A DNA stretch of 64,000 bases from Monoplex corrugatus. Its lineage: Eukaryota; Mollusca; Gastropoda; Littorinimorpha; Ranellidae. Shown here one piece after another: positions 1 to 12,372 of the stretch. The notes beneath the pieces were generated by a model. That model ran no database searches. It saw nothing but the letters and a program-made list of their open reading frames with translations, and was not told where the DNA came from. The translations under genes were made by a program, and so were the position numbers. The DNA lies in the NCBI GenBank assembly GCA_030674185.1, contig JAPXFY010000026.1, positions 39,370,131-39,434,130 of the forward strand, given 5' to 3'. Within the stretch, counting starts at the first letter, position 1, and the number at the start of each line of letters is the position of its first letter.

Positions 1-1400
1 ACGATTAATGGGGCAGCAGCAGACGATCTTTGTTCTTTGAGTGCACATAATTTCTCGATGAGAAAGGGCTGGGACGCTTCCATTATCTTTTTATTTATTA
101 TTATTTATTTCACTCTTGTTTTGTTGGAGACAGCATTGGCAACGTTGTTGTTATTCCGTCAGACTTGAGTCATGACTTTGTATGCCTTCAGAATCTTTTT
201 GACATATTTCAAGGGACAAGCCCTCTCATCATCATCAAGTGCCTTGCCACATGGCGTTGGCGATCATGGCTCCCCATATCCCTTGTTGCCGCAAGCCCAT
301 CTTCCACCCTCTCTGTCTTCAGCCACTCTGCAAGTCCGTCCAATATGTTTTCCCTGGGTCTACCTAGTGCTCTCTTTTCCTCCAGCTTTCCTGTTGTGAC
401 CAGGTGCTCCAATTCCCTTTCCTCATAAAATGGCTTATAAATGTTACCTGTCTTTTCCTAATCTTCCTTCTGAATGATCTTCTTGTGTCTGCCTCCATCA
501 AGACTGTCTCGTTTGTTTTCTTTGCTGTCCATGGAATCTCAACATCCTTCTAAGAAACCACATCTTGGCTGCCTCAGTCTTGTTCAGGCTTTGCCTGTTG
601 ACTGTCCACGCCTCACAAGCCCTCTACTCAGCTGGAATTGTTTGTACCATGCAAGCGATGGTTTTGGGCAATCATTTCAATAGTCTGAGCAAGGTGGGTA
701 AGTTGTCGAAGATTAAGTGGATCGAAAAGTTCTCCTGCAACAATGACAAGAACAATAACAATGACGACAACGACGATGATAATGATGATGATGTGTGTGT
801 GCATGTCTGTAGTCTTAATGTATTGTGATGATGATGATGATGATGATGTGTGTGTGTGTGTGTGTGTGTGCGTGCGCATGTGTGTGTGTGTGGTGCGTGC
901 GTGTCTGTAGTCTGAATGTGTGCGTGCCTGCGTGCGTGTGTGTCATGTGTGTGTGTGGTGTGTGTGCGTGTGTGTCGTGCGTGGTGTGTCTGTAGTCTGT
1001 GTGCGTGCGTGCGTGTGTGTGTGTGTCTGTAGTCTGTGTGCGTGCGTGCGTGTGTTTGTGTAAGACATAAAGGCACAGTGTATATATGCGTATTAGTAAG
1101 AGAAAGAAGAGACATAAAAAGAGAGAGTATGTGTGTGTTTGTCTTTGTGTGTGCGCTCGCGCGTGTTTTTGTGTGCGTGTATTTATGGAGCCTTCTTTTT
1201 TTTCATTATCACAAACATCATCTACGACCCACATGTACACTTTTGCTTCATTACATCACCTTAATTTCTAAACTTCTCCACTTCATCTTTCCCTTCTCAA
1301 CAAACGTGCACTTTTTAAAAAGTAGTGTTCGTACAAGAAATCCTTCATTATATGACCTTACTTTTTAAGCTCCTCCACTCCATCTTTCCCCTCTTAACAA
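1..1400. repeat. 1.4-kb duplicated block, copy 1
   Basis: Almost the same sequence as 5479-6860, including the RTE fragment, the AACAATAACAATGACGACAA stretch, the (TG)n-rich centre and the AGTAGTGTTCGTACAAGAAA end. The copies differ mainly in TG-repeat length. Copy 1 runs into the N gap. Confidence 0.85.
226..645 (-). mobile_element. RTE-like LINE 3' fragment
   Basis: Minus-strand pieces read [20 protein letters not shown] and LDGLAEWLKTERVED, the C-terminal tail of RTE-type reverse transcriptases. A CEAWTVN motif precedes it upstream on the minus strand. The 3' end is a short (GAT)n run at 226-237. It belongs to the duplicated 1.4-kb block. Confidence 0.65.
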
Positions 1401-1500
1401 NNNNNNNNNNNNNNNNNNNNNNNNNNNNNNNNNNNNNNNNNNNNNNNNNNNNNNNNNNNNNNNNNNNNNNNNNNNNNNNNNNNNNNNNNNNNNNNNNNNN
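1401..1500. other. assembly gap (100 N)
   Basis: Exactly 100 undetermined bases, the usual placeholder for a gap of unknown size. TG repeats follow it. Confidence 0.98.
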
Positions 1501-2776
1501 TGTGTGTGTGTGGTGTGTGTGTTTGTGTGAGTGTGTGTGTGATGTGTGTGTGTGTATGTGTGTGTGTGTGTTTGCTCTTCGCGCGTGCATGCGTGTATGC
1601 GCGATTATAAAAATAAACTGTTTTACGTTTATTCCTTCATGGCTTCGTTGTCTCACCAGTTCATTCTTCATTATTTCATTCATTCATTCATTTTTCATTC
1701 AGATGTTCATTCATTCATTCTTCACCATTCGTTCATTCATTCATTTCTCATTAATCCATCCATCCATTCATTCATTCTTCATTCATTTATCCAACCCATT
1801 TGTTCATTCACTCATTCATTCATTCCTCATTCACTTATTCATTCACTCACTCATCATTCATTCAATCATTCATTCATATGCTGATTCATTTATAAACCCA
1901 TCTAGTCTTAAGTGATACACGCTAAGACAGCCTCCCACTGAAAAACCCCAAACTGGACTGTTTCAGGTGAACTGCAAATTAAGATTAACCTGCGTGAATA
2001 CGTAGGTTTGTATGAATTTGTAAGCTGAGATAGGTAGTGCTCGTGGCAGCTGTAGACTGTGCAAAAAGAAGAAGGTGAGATAACTGACGGCTGGGATGCT
2101 GTCGGCCTGGAACTTGGGCGTCATGGTCATTCAGCGAGCCGTCAGTGTCATCTGGCTACACTAGGTACAGACCAGACAGACACACACACACAAACACACA
2201 TAGATACAGACAGACACAGATAAACACAGACACACATACAGACACACACACACTTTACACTCTATTTATCTTATTTATTTGTTTTATATTTTATTATTAT
2301 TATTTTGTTGTGTGTTTTTTGTCTGAAAGCAGCATTTGTATAGACATTAAAAGAAATAACGCACACACACACACAGACACACAATACATACAATACAGAC
2401 ACACAAACACTCACGCATACGCACGCATACATAAATACACACAACCCTGAGCAAACTTATGAAACTTGATTGTTGTTCTAATGTTTGACTGCTTTTCTAT
2501 TGTTCGTTAAATTGTTTGATATTACCTTATATGATACAATGCCTCTATGATTTCCTATATTCGTTCACCCCATAGACACCTCTTTATCTTATCTCATCTT
2601 ATCTTATCTTGTTTTATTTACTTGTCTTTCTTTTTTCGTCTAAAAGCACATATGTAAATAGACATTAAAAGAAATAACGAATGAACACACACACACACAC
2701 ACCACACACACAGACAGACACACACACACACGCACACACTCACACACAGAAAAGAGGGAGAGAGAGATCTGTCAAG
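1501..2776. other. low-complexity spacer: (TG)n, (TTCA)n, (CA)n
   Basis: (TG)n to 1570, a (TTCA)n microsatellite at about 1665-1885, and two related CA-rich segments (2170-2250 and 2685-2750). Both segments carry the nearby phrase GACATTAAAAGAAATAACG, so they are probably a duplicated pair. No gene is seen. Confidence 0.7.
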
Positions 2777-3582
2777 TTAATACTTCTGACAATCCCACAG
2801 CCTCACCAACACCCATCAGTTATCTCTCTGCTTCTAATACCGACAATTCCACAAGCTCTATCCAATAGCCACAGTTACTCTGCTCTTAATACTCTGACAA
2901 GTCACAAGCCTCTACCAAATCAGCATCATATCACTGCTTCTTTAATACTCTGACAATTCCACAAGCCCTCTATCCAAATCGGCCATCAGTTATCTCTCTT
3001 GCTTCTTTAATACTCTGACAGTTCCACAAGCCCTCTATCCAAATCAGCCATCAGTTATCTCTCCTGCTTATTTAATACTCTGACAATTCCACAAGCCCTC
3101 TATCCAAATCAGCCATCAGTTATCTCTCTTGCTTCTTTAATACTCTGACAATTCCACAAGCCCTCTATCCAAATCAGCCGTCAGTTATCTCTCTTGCTTC
3201 TTTAATACTCTGACAATTCCACAAGCCCTCTATCCAAATCAGCCATCAGTTATCTCTCTTGCTTCTTTAATACTCTGACAATTCCACAAGCCTCTATCCA
3301 AATCAGCCATCAGTTATCTCTCTTGCTTCTTTAATACTCTGACAATTCCACAAGCCCTCTATCCAAATCAGCCATCAGTTATCTCTCTGCTTCTTTAATA
3401 CTCTGACAATTCCACAAGCCCTCTATCCAAATCAGCCGTCAGTTATCTCTCTTGCTTCTTTAATACTCTGACAATTCCACAAGCCCTCTATCCAAATCAG
3501 CCATCAGTTATCTCTCTTGCTTCTTTAATACTCTGACAATTCCACAAGCCCTCTATCCAAATCAGCCTCAGTTATCTCTCCT
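2777..3582. repeat. 65-bp minisatellite
   Basis: About 12 direct copies of a unit containing CATCAGTTATCTCTCTTGC and CTCTGACAATTCCACAAGC. The first three copies are diverged; the later ones are nearly identical. Confidence 0.9.
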
Positions 3583-3689
3583 TCTTCCTCTTGCACAGTC
3601 TAAAGCTGCCACAAGCACTACCTACCTCAGCTTACAAATTCATACAAACCTGGTACTCAGCGCAGGGAGCGGATTTTTTTTTGCGTGTC

Positions 3690-4287
3690 TGGCCTTTCTT
3701 TATATCGTCGTATTCCATTTTTGGACAGCCTCCACTTTTCTCCTCAGTTTGACCGATAAATCGAACTGAACGTCTAGTCCTCGGAAGGGGACGAAAAACG
3801 AGTCGGACTCGTGTGCCTTCTGGCTGTGCACGCTTAAGATCCCATGGTAGTTGAAAATCGTAAAGAGCAGGGCATTGGCCCTGGCTGCCTTGGTAAATAA
3901 AAATTATTGGCGAGATAGGTTGATTTCCCAGGTCCCACCCCTTGAGGACCAATCAGTCTTCTTGCCTTTCTGAAGTCTTGGTAAAAAAAAAGTGAATATG
4001 TGTGCGAATTTGAAGCGAAGAAGAGGGATGGACGCCGTCCTCGTGGTGCTGGCCCCAGGAAAAGTTGAGGTCTCTGCCACCTCACTCCCCTATGACCCCA
4101 GAATTATGCAACTATCTAGGTAGGACCTCAGGACCTGGCCAGCTCGGGGGTTTATGTGCAGGCTTTAGGCTTGTGCTGTGATCGTTCTGGATCTTCTCCA
4201 TCACATGGCACCTGTGACGTTAGTGACATGTGGAATTCATTCCGAGCGCTGAACGTCATGTTGAGAAGTTGAAACTGAAACTGAAAC
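3690..4287 (+). repeat. SINE-like composite repeat with GAAACTGAAACTG tail
   Basis: The segment matches, in inverted orientation, the block at 19704-20190: AAATCGAACTGAACGTCTAG, a stretch around GTCCGACTCGTGT, and GCACCTGTGACGTTAGTG. It ends in repeated GAAACT units, a tail I associate with gastropod SINEs. No A/B boxes were identified. Confidence 0.6.
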
Positions 4288-4479
4288 TTTTGGACAGCTA
4301 CAGAGAGAATTTAGTAGACATACAGTCGAATGGTCTGAAAGGCAGACAGACATAACTAAAGTCTTGTGAGGAAAAGAGAGCAAGATAGGAAAGAGAAACC
4401 CATATCTACCTAAACACAAACTGGACGGCTCATGTGGCTCAAAAACAGGAGGGGACTTACTCTCTGCATCCACAGTGTC

Positions 4480-5180
4480 ACATGTAAAAATGTAGGTGAC
4501 TGGTAGTGTCTTGCAGTTTATGCAGGTTCGTGAAGATCTAGCAGTTGATCATTCTTCTCAAGACAGAATACACCAGTCCAGGTTAAACGAAAATGATCCT
4601 TATTTGAAGAACGTAGACAATATAACAGGAATTGGGTAAAACTTCACACATCCGATGCACCGCTCCTAGTTTACAAATTCTTCTTCTTCAGCCCTCAAAT
4701 CTGCAGGCAGCAACTCAACAGTCTACATCGACTTCTCTATCTCTGACAGCAGGCTTACACTTCAATTCTTTTATCGCTCTCTCAACCCACAGTCACGCTT
4801 TATTTATAACATCATGGAAAGTTCCACAATATTCTCGGCTTTTCGCTAGATTTTCAACCAATCATAGCCACATTCTCGAACTTTCCCTTTCTGGAAAATC
4901 CTGTAGTTCTAGCCAACCATTGTACAGGTTAAATTTGTTTACGATTTTCGGAACATTCTCGAAAGATCTAAGGTATTCTACGTTTTTCTTGTCATTTCTA
5001 GATTGTTCCAAAGCATTCTACATATTTCCATACAACGCAATCAAACTTAAACATACATTTTCAGTGTTAGCGTAAACCAAAACAAATATTCTCGATTCAT
5101 TATCGAGTGAATCACAAACCAATCTTCGAGAGCGAACAGGGGACAGTAGCTGAATTGGCAGACACATTTTGACGTCACAC
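4480..5180 (-). promoter_or_regulatory. putative solo LTR or promoter with heat-shock-element cluster
   Basis: Read on the minus strand, HSE-like pentamer arrays come first: 5-bp-spaced TTC/GAA units at 4996-5028, a perfect triple GAA-CA-TTC-TC-GAA at 4951-4963, TTC-TC-GAA-CT-TTC at 4873-4885, GAA-AG-TTC at 4817-4824. A TATAAATAAAG motif follows at about 4798-4808. HSEs directly upstream of a TATA box are the layout of heat-shock promoters and of some stress-responsive LTRs. No coding sequence follows, so a solo LTR is my best guess; ends and target-site duplication were not settled. The plus-strand open frame across 4632-5075 looks non-coding. Confidence 0.4.
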
Positions 5181-5258
5181 TTCTCTTATCCCCATTCACA
5201 CTTTCACACTAAGTTTCTGTTTTCTCACTTTTTTTTGGAAATATAACGCACAATAGCC

Positions 5259-5455
5259 CGTTACAGGAACAGTTTTTTTTCTTCCCTTTTCTTTTCTCGT
5301 CTCTCCCTCTCCTTCCCTCCCTTTTTCTTTTCTTTTCCATTCTTTCCTTTTTTCTTCTGTTCTCTTTTCTTCTCTTTTCTCTTCTCTTCCTTTTACTTTC
5401 TCTTCTCTTTTCGTTTTTCTTTGCTTTTCTTTTTTTCTTCTTGTCCCCCACAGCG
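5259..5455. repeat. CT-rich pyrimidine tract
   Basis: Almost pure C/T on the plus strand for ~190 bp, ending just before the second copy of the 1.4-kb block. No gene. Confidence 0.8.
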
Positions 5456-5478
5456 AGTGTGATCATTGAGAGGAAGGA

Positions 5479-6860
5479 CGATTAATGGGGTGCAACATTA
5501 AGTAATACTCGATGAGAAAGGGACTGGGACGCTTCCATTATCTTTTTATTTATTTATTTATTTCACTCTTGTTTTGTTGGAAACAGCATTGGCAACGTTG
5601 TTGTTATTCCGTCAGACTAGGTCTGACTTTGGTATCCGTGGCATGATCATAAATGCCTCGCTATGCCTTCAGAATCTTTTTGACATATTTCAAGGGACAA
5701 GCCCTCTCATCTCATCATCAAGTGCCTTGCCACATGGCGTTGGCGATCATGGCTCCCCATATCCCTTGTTGCCGCAAGCCCATCTTCCACCCTCTCTGTC
5801 TTCAGCCACTCTGCAAGTCCGTCCAATATGTTTTCCCTGGGTCTACCTAGTGCTCTCTTTTCCTCCAGCTTTCCTGTTGTGACCAGGTGCTCCAATTCCC
5901 TTTCCTCATAAAATGGCTTATAAATGTTACCTGTCTTTTCCTAATCTTCCTTCTGAATGATCTTCTTGTGTCTGCCTCCATCAAGACTGTCTCGTTTGTT
6001 TTCTTTGCTGTCCATGGAAGTCTCAACATCCTTCTAAGAAACCACATCTTGGCTGCTTCAGTCTTGTTCAGGCTTTGCCTGTTGACTGTCCACGCCTCAC
6101 AAGCCCTCTACTCAGCTGGAATTGTTTGTACCAGTGCAAGCGATGGTTTTGGGCAATCATTTCAATAGTCTGAGCAAGGTGGGTAAGTTGTCGAAGGTTA
6201 AGTGGATCGAAAAGTTCTCCAGCAACAATGACAAGAACAATAACAATGACGACAACGACGATGATAATGATGATGATGTGTGTGTGCATGTCTGTAGTCT
6301 TAATGTATTGTGATGATGATGATGATGATGATGATGGTGTGTGTGTGTGTGTTGTGGTGGTGTGTGTGTGTGTGTGGTGCGTGGTGTTGTTGCGTGATGT
6401 GTGTGTGCGTGCGCATGTGTGTGTGTGTGCGTGCGTGTCTGTGCTGAATGTGTGTGGCGTGCGTGCGTGCGTGTGTGTGTGTTGTGTTGTGTGCGTGCGT
6501 GCGGTGTGTTGTGTAAGTCTAAGGGAAGCGTGTGTATATAATGGTATTAGTAAAAGAAAGGAGAGACATAAAAAGAGAGAGTATGTGTGTGTTTGATCTT
6601 TGCGTGTGCGCTCGCGCGTGTTTTGTGTGCGTGTATTTATGGAGCCTTCTTTGTTTTCATTATCACAAACACCATCTACGACCCACATGTACACATTTTC
6701 CTTCATTACATCACCTTAATTTCTAAACTTCTCCACTTCATCTTTCCCTTCTCAACAAACGTGCACTTTTTAAAAAGTAGTGTTCGTACAAGAAATCCTT
6801 CATTATATGACCTTATTTTTAAGCTCCTCCACTCCATCTTTCCCCTCTTAACAAATAAGA
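5479..6860. repeat. 1.4-kb duplicated block, copy 2
   Basis: Direct repeat of 1-1400. It continues past the point where copy 1 meets the Ns (AACAAATAAGAGCACTTTT), so it shows what the gap may hide. Confidence 0.85.
5705..6135 (-). mobile_element. RTE-like LINE 3' fragment (second copy of the block)
   Basis: Near-identical to 226-645. It reads [20 protein letters not shown] then EADTRRSF and RKIRKRQVTF before the conserved tail. The frame is broken close to MRKGN. It ends in a short CATCATCATC run. Confidence 0.65.
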
Positions 6861-6994
6861 GCACTTTTTAAAAATATAGTTCGTATAAGAAATCCAACAA
6901 AAATGCACAAAATTCAGAACTGATGCATCTATCATACAAATAAAACAGCGGATTATTAGGCACATATTGTCGACAACAAGTTCAGATAAAGATC

Positions 6995-7229
6995 AGTTGT
7001 TGTTGCTGTTACTGCTTAAAGACCAGCCGACTGCGCAGAGCCATATCAGAGCTATAAGCATCTCAGAAAGTACAACATACCTCACTACAGAAAGAAAAAA
7101 AAATGCATGGAAAAGAAAATTAAGTAAACATATCAATGTGTTCGCGCACATAATCTAAGATGCCCCTGACGCTAACCACTCCGTCCAGCTTATCATCAGG
7201 GGTCTTAAAAACATTCCTGAATACTCTTA
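6995..7229 (-). repeat. family A retroposon, partial
   Basis: Reference description of family A. In element orientation the consensus starts with a C-run and CGTGGGGATGCC, includes TTTCCTCTTTTCTGTCACTC and a GATATGGCTCTG box, and ends GTCGGCTGGGCTTTAAACAA followed by (TAACAA)n. Full length is about 560 bp. Short copies nearly always keep the TTTAAAC end, which fits 5'-truncated retroposition. No protein coding was seen. This copy keeps the 3' half. Confidence 0.7.
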
Positions 7230-7797
7230 TTGTTGTTTAAAGCCCAGCCGACTGCTAGAGCCATATCAGGGCTATAACCACTTCAAAACATACAAAATAC
7301 TTCAACAAGAAAAAAGAAAATATATCAATGCATTCGTGCACATAATCTAAGGAGATGCCCCTGGCGTTGACCAGTCCGTCCAATTTTTTGCACACGGGGA
7401 TTTAAAAAAACCCAACCTGAATACAAATTTAAAACATAAATAAGGACACTAAAACATATATAAAAACAGGCCTAAATTACCTAAAATTGCTTCCGCATAT
7501 CTCATATCCCGAGAGCCAAAAATGCACTCAATACATGTGCCCAGTTATCAATCCTAAGAAAACGTACTTAAGACTTTATCGAACACATACAGGTGAATGG
7601 ACCAGCAAGGCAGAAAATAATAGGAAGAAAGTACAGAAAGCAAAGGAGCACGGCAGAAACAGAGAGTGACAGAAAGTAGACATTTCTAGCACAGAATTTC
7701 CAGAAGGTGGGGATATTGTTTATACTGACAGTGCCCCCGCATCCACACGGTGGGGGGGGGGGGATGCCCCGGCATCCCCACGGTGGGGGGGGGGGGA
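7230..7797 (-). repeat. family A retroposon, near full length
   Basis: Complete from the TTTAAAGCCC end to the CATCCCCACGGTGG end. The terminal ~30 bp at 7740-7797 are present twice, each followed by a G-run. Confidence 0.75.
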
Positions 7798-9365
7798 TTT
7801 ATCACCAGGGAACCTAAAAAACATTCCTGATTAGAAATGCAAATAGAACTAAAGACACTACAACAGGCATATGCAAACAGAACTAAAGACACCACAACAG
7901 GCATATGCAAACGGTCAACATCAATAGCAGTATAAGTGCATGAGTAAATGATATGTATTTTTTGTTTTCCCAAATACAGACAATCTGTTAATACATTCTT
8001 AACACGTGTATGCTTACAGTACATGAGAGATGATAACGTGTGCCTGGTTTGATGGTTGCTCAGATTAAAAAAATAATAAATAAAAGGAAAAAAAGAATAG
8101 AAAACACAACCATATTTTGCTGTCCATTGAGGGTCTAAAAAATCCATGGACATTTCTGCGCTTGTTGTCCTGAAAATCCTATTGCCTTCGAGTTTTACGT
8201 CATGTTCATTAATGGAATGTTGTCTTTTTTTCTATTTTTAGTTGTGAAGTCAGAAATTTACCAAGAGATGACAGCGAAAATGATCATCAGAACCATCCAG
8301 AAGAACGTTAAATTTGATTGTACGCTCACTTGTGCAAGCACACGCACACACACACACACCGCGACAACATACACACAGACACACGCATGACACACACACA
8401 CACCAGACAGACAGACACAACACACATACATACACACACACGCGCGCGTGCGCATGCATAAACCACGGTGGCGACAGCGACAGCTTAAATGATCGCATTT
8501 TAATGACTTTTCACACCATCACAGCAATAACATCATTTCACCGTCTCCATCAGTCTGACATACAGAATCATGGCATACACATAATCCAACAAAAATACAT
8601 ACTGTAGGATATACCAGCCTTAAATCTTTACGATAATCAGCAACAAAAACATATACTGTGACAAATACTAGCACAAAAGGAAACTGTTACGATGATGTCC
8701 TCATTCGTTCACATGTTTCATTTTCACATGTGCATAAAACAAAACATGACCATTTCACAGACACTGTGTGTATTACGGAAACTTAACATTTTAATCAAAA
8801 TTGTGTTTTTTTCTAATTTTTCTCGTTCACGTATTTCTGATTTTCTGAGGTAAAAGTTAAATAATTGTTTTTATTTTCTTTTTTTCCAATACAGAATCAC
8901 TTTTTACAAAATTACAGCTTTTTCTGATTTTTCGAACATATTGTCGAATGATTTCTATTCACAATTTTTTTGACATCTATGTCATGAAATTATTTCTTGA
9001 TATTTTGTGAAAAGTATCTATGAACTAATAACTATTCCTAGTGTTTCCAACACAGAAACGTTAAATTATCTATCACTGAAAAAAACCCATTAAATTATAT
9101 CACTGATCTTTCTGACACACATTTTAGTAAGTGGTCTCTTTCTTCTAACAAGGGTGCACTTTATTGAACCAGCTCATGTCTAGTTTGTCTATTTCATCAA
9201 ATCTGAATCGCCTGGCAAAGGTTCGTCTCAGGTAATATACAGTTTATTAGCTGAAGTTCATTTCTTACTTCAATACCTGAAGAACGATTTTACCTGTACA
9301 ACCGCGTCGTTCATTTCTTATTTAAATAACTTCAAAACTACTTCACACTGACACTTACTTATATT
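7798..9365. other. AT-rich spacer, no gene seen
   Basis: Holds a 38-bp direct repeat at 7840-7915 (AACTAAAGACAC with CAACAGGCATATGCAAAC) and a CA-rich block at 8340-8445. The remainder shows no open frame or family I recognise. Confidence 0.6.
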
Positions 9366-9418
9366 TTTGCTTACAGCTCAGCCGACTGCATAGAGCCGTA
9401 TCAGGGCAATGCTTCAAG

Positions 9419-9454
<36 letters not shown>

Positions 9455-9902
9455 AAAGAAAATTAAGTACATGTATCAATGCATTCGCGCACACAATCTA
9501 AGGAGATGCCCCTGGCGTTGACCACTCCGTCCCATTTATCACACAGGTGATTTAAAAAACACACCTGAATACATATTTAAACATAACTGAGCGGACACTA
9601 AAACATGTATATAAAAACGGGCCTAAATTACCAAAAATTGCTTCCGCATATCTCACCTCCCTAGAGCCAAAAATTGACTTAACATATGTACCCAATCATC
9701 AATTCTAAGAGAAAGTATGTACGACTTTATGGAAAACCTACAAGGTGAATGGACCAGCATGGCCGAAAATGATGGGAAAAAAGACAGAAAGCAAAGGAAC
9801 AAGGCAGAAACAACGAGTGACAGAAAAGAGGAAATTTCTAGCACATTTCCAGGTGGGGATACTATTTATACTGAAAGAGTCCCTGGCATCCTCACGGGGA
9901 GA
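9366..9902 (-). repeat. family A retroposon, near full length
   Basis: Carries an expanded A-run at about 9422-9452. The opposite terminus ends CATCCTCACGGGG. Confidence 0.7.
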
Positions 9903-9920
9903 TTGACACTTCTTAGATTA

Positions 9921-10092
9921 AAATAAAGCAACTTTGGATCAATTCAATGTAGTCAAATAAAGCAACTCTGGATCAATTCAATGTAGTCAAATAAAGGAAC
10001 TTTGGATCAATTCAATGTAGTCAAATAAAGGAACTTTGGATCAATTCAATGTAGTCAAATAAAGCAACTCTGGATCAATTCAATATAGTCAA
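9921..10092. repeat. 34-bp minisatellite
   Basis: Five direct copies of a unit made of AAATAAAGCAACTCTGGATC and AATTCAATGTAGTC, directly after a family A copy. Confidence 0.9.
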
Positions 10093-11100
10093 ATTCAGCT
10101 TAACGCTTCTTTACACACTGAAATTTTCTAGACTTAACGCACATACCCCTCCCACGGATCTGTTGGTCAGTTCATGCATATGTACCTACTAGAATTAATC
10201 GTTTCAACTTTGACACGCATTTTACATCACTGATCTTTTATAAGGAACATAGCTATTTCAGATCCATCATCACATATGTTCTTAACAAGTGTAAGAGTGA
10301 CTTTTGTATCAATCAAATTTACTCATCTGTCAATCCAACTTATTTATCTATGTATTAATTCAACACTTACATACTTTGACGAACTATCAAAATCACAACA
10401 ACAGAAAACATTATAACCTTCAGCTAAGGTTATAAACTGCAAAATGAGCTTAATGATGACAATTGAAATAATTCAATATTTGAATTTACTCCGTAATTTG
10501 AAGTTCACACCACTAACAATTATAATAGTTAAGACATACGTTGTGAGAGATTTTTATGATCGTCCTCTCTTTACAACAACAAGGGCAAACACTCTTTAGG
10601 ACAATAAAAAAAAGACCAACTCATCAATCCCCATCTCCTGTCCTGATCCAGCAACAAACCGACACTTAGCCAATAACTTCCACCCAGTATGTATTCGTTT
10701 GACAGAGCCGTGGACTGAAGATGGGATGTCTCGAGTTCAATCCCAACCCGCAACAAGATCTGGCGTGTTCACTGCTCAATTTAAAGCCCCGATCATTCTG
10801 GTGGTGTCAGCTTACTGTTTAACCAAGTCTCTTCCCTTCTTCACATTTCAAGATCATGCCAGCGTATACATAGGGTTTTGTGCAGGCTCAAGTATCCCGC
10901 CAGATAATTGCTGGTAGATCGGGTAGGAGCGCATGTGGAATTGTCAGAGTGCGATGAATCCGTCTGGAATAAACTCCAATACCTACACATGTGTCCGTAG
11001 CAAACTGACTGGGAACTCTCAATGTTACCTTGGTTGTACTTCGTATACACACACATACACACAAGATCATTTTTCACAAAATTACAGCTTCTCTCCCCCC
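10093..11100. other. spacer with one tRNA-like promoter remnant
   Basis: No gene. At 10690-10745 a phrase TCTCGAGTTCAATCCCAAC resembles a tRNA B box, perhaps from an old SINE. Confidence 0.45.
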
Positions 11101-11127
11101 CTCTCTCTCTCTCCACACACATACACA

Positions 11128-11415
11128 CAGAGGCAGACATAAGTAGATCATTCATAAAGAAGATTAGGAAAAGACAGGCAACATTTAGAGGCCATTTTAT
11201 GAGGAAGGGGGATTTGGAGCACCTAGTCACAACGGGAAAGCTGGATGGAAAGAGAGCACCAGGTAGACCCAGGGAGAAAATGCTAGACGGACTTGCAGAG
11301 TGGCTGAAGATGAGGAGGGTGAAGGAGATGCTTGGGGCAACAAGAGATAGACAGATGGAAGTCCATGATCGCCAACGCCATGCAGCAGGGCACCTGATGA
11401 TGATGATGATGATGA

Positions 11416-11420
<5 letters not shown>
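11128..11420 (+). mobile_element. RTE-like LINE 3' fragment
   Basis: The plus strand reads [19 protein letters not shown], then [20 protein letters not shown] and EWLKMRRVKEML, ending with a (GAT)n tail that runs into (AT)n. The tail microsatellite is the normal end of such elements. Confidence 0.7.
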
Positions 11421-11462
<42 letters not shown>

Positions 11463-11464
11463 TG

Positions 11465-11501
<37 letters not shown>

Positions 11502-11520
11502 GTGTGTGTGTGTAAGAGAG
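11400..11520. repeat. (AT)n-(GT)n compound microsatellite
   Basis: (AT)n at about 11419-11459 then (GT)n at 11464-11513, grown from the tail of the RTE fragment. Confidence 0.9.
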
Positions 11521-11548
11521 ATCCGTTACCTCTGTTGGAAAGAGTGCC

Positions 11549-11958
11549 ATGCTGATAATGCAAAGGTCATGGATTCGCCCCCAACACTGCCCTCCTTCAG
11601 TTGGACGACTATGTGTGAGTGTACATATACATACGCATATATATAAACTACACACAAACACACACACATATATATATGTATGTATATTATGTGTGTGTGT
11701 AAAATGTGTTTACACACACACACAAATACATATACATACATATGTATTATGAAATTGACATAAAACTCATACACTGAGTAGGTCCTTAGGACTTTAACAG
11801 CACAGAGGGTTAATGCACCTGCTTATCACTCTGCCACAATAAGAAAAAAAATCTCCATTACACTGCATTTTTGGCATTAATGCATACAAGATATATATAT
11901 GATAATGCAAAGGTCGAAGATTCGCCCCCATCCCTGCCCTCCTTCAGGTGGATCACTA

Positions 11959-11992
<34 letters not shown>

Positions 11993-12325
11993 CATACACA
12001 TACATATATACATAAATGTATATACATACATACATATATAGATACATACATATATACATATATATTATATATACATACATATACACATACATACATAATA
12101 TGTATTATATATATATATATCGTGTGTGTGTGTGTAAAATGTGTGTGTACACACAAATACATAGATATACATACATATTATGAAATTGACATAAAACTCA
12201 TACGCTCAGTAGGTCCTTAAGACTTTAACAGCACAGAGGGCTTACACGCCTGCTTATCATTCTACAATGATAAGGAAAAAAAACTCCACCACAATGCATT
12301 TTCGGCATCAATGCATACAAAATTT
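11549..12325. repeat. tandem pair of ~390-bp units
   Basis: Both units (start ~11549 and ~11900) begin GATAATGCAAAGGTC and GATTCGCCCCC, hold TA/TG-rich DNA, then ATGAAATTGACATAAAACTC and GCATTAATGCATAC-type ends. The start of each resembles a tRNA-like B box. Confidence 0.75.
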
Positions 12326-12372
12326 AATCAGAGCGCGAAGAAACTATCTTGAGAAACTGAACTGAAACTTGG
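12325..12372 (+). repeat. SINE-like tail fragment
   Basis: Only the last ~45 bp of the GAAACT-tailed repeat remain (AGCGCGAAG ... CTTGAGAAACTGAACTGAAAC). Confidence 0.45.

Noticed and set aside
672..1240. Long open frames of Thr-His or Cys-Val repeats in TG/CA tracts, here and at 28.4, 32.5, 36.5, 47.5 and 60.5 kb
   Set aside because: Dinucleotide repeats have no stop in several frames; the frames end where the repeat ends and carry no coding signal.
4632..5075. 147-codon plus-strand open frame
   Set aside because: Composition is low-complexity and the region is better explained as a putative LTR/promoter read in reverse; no splice or start context.
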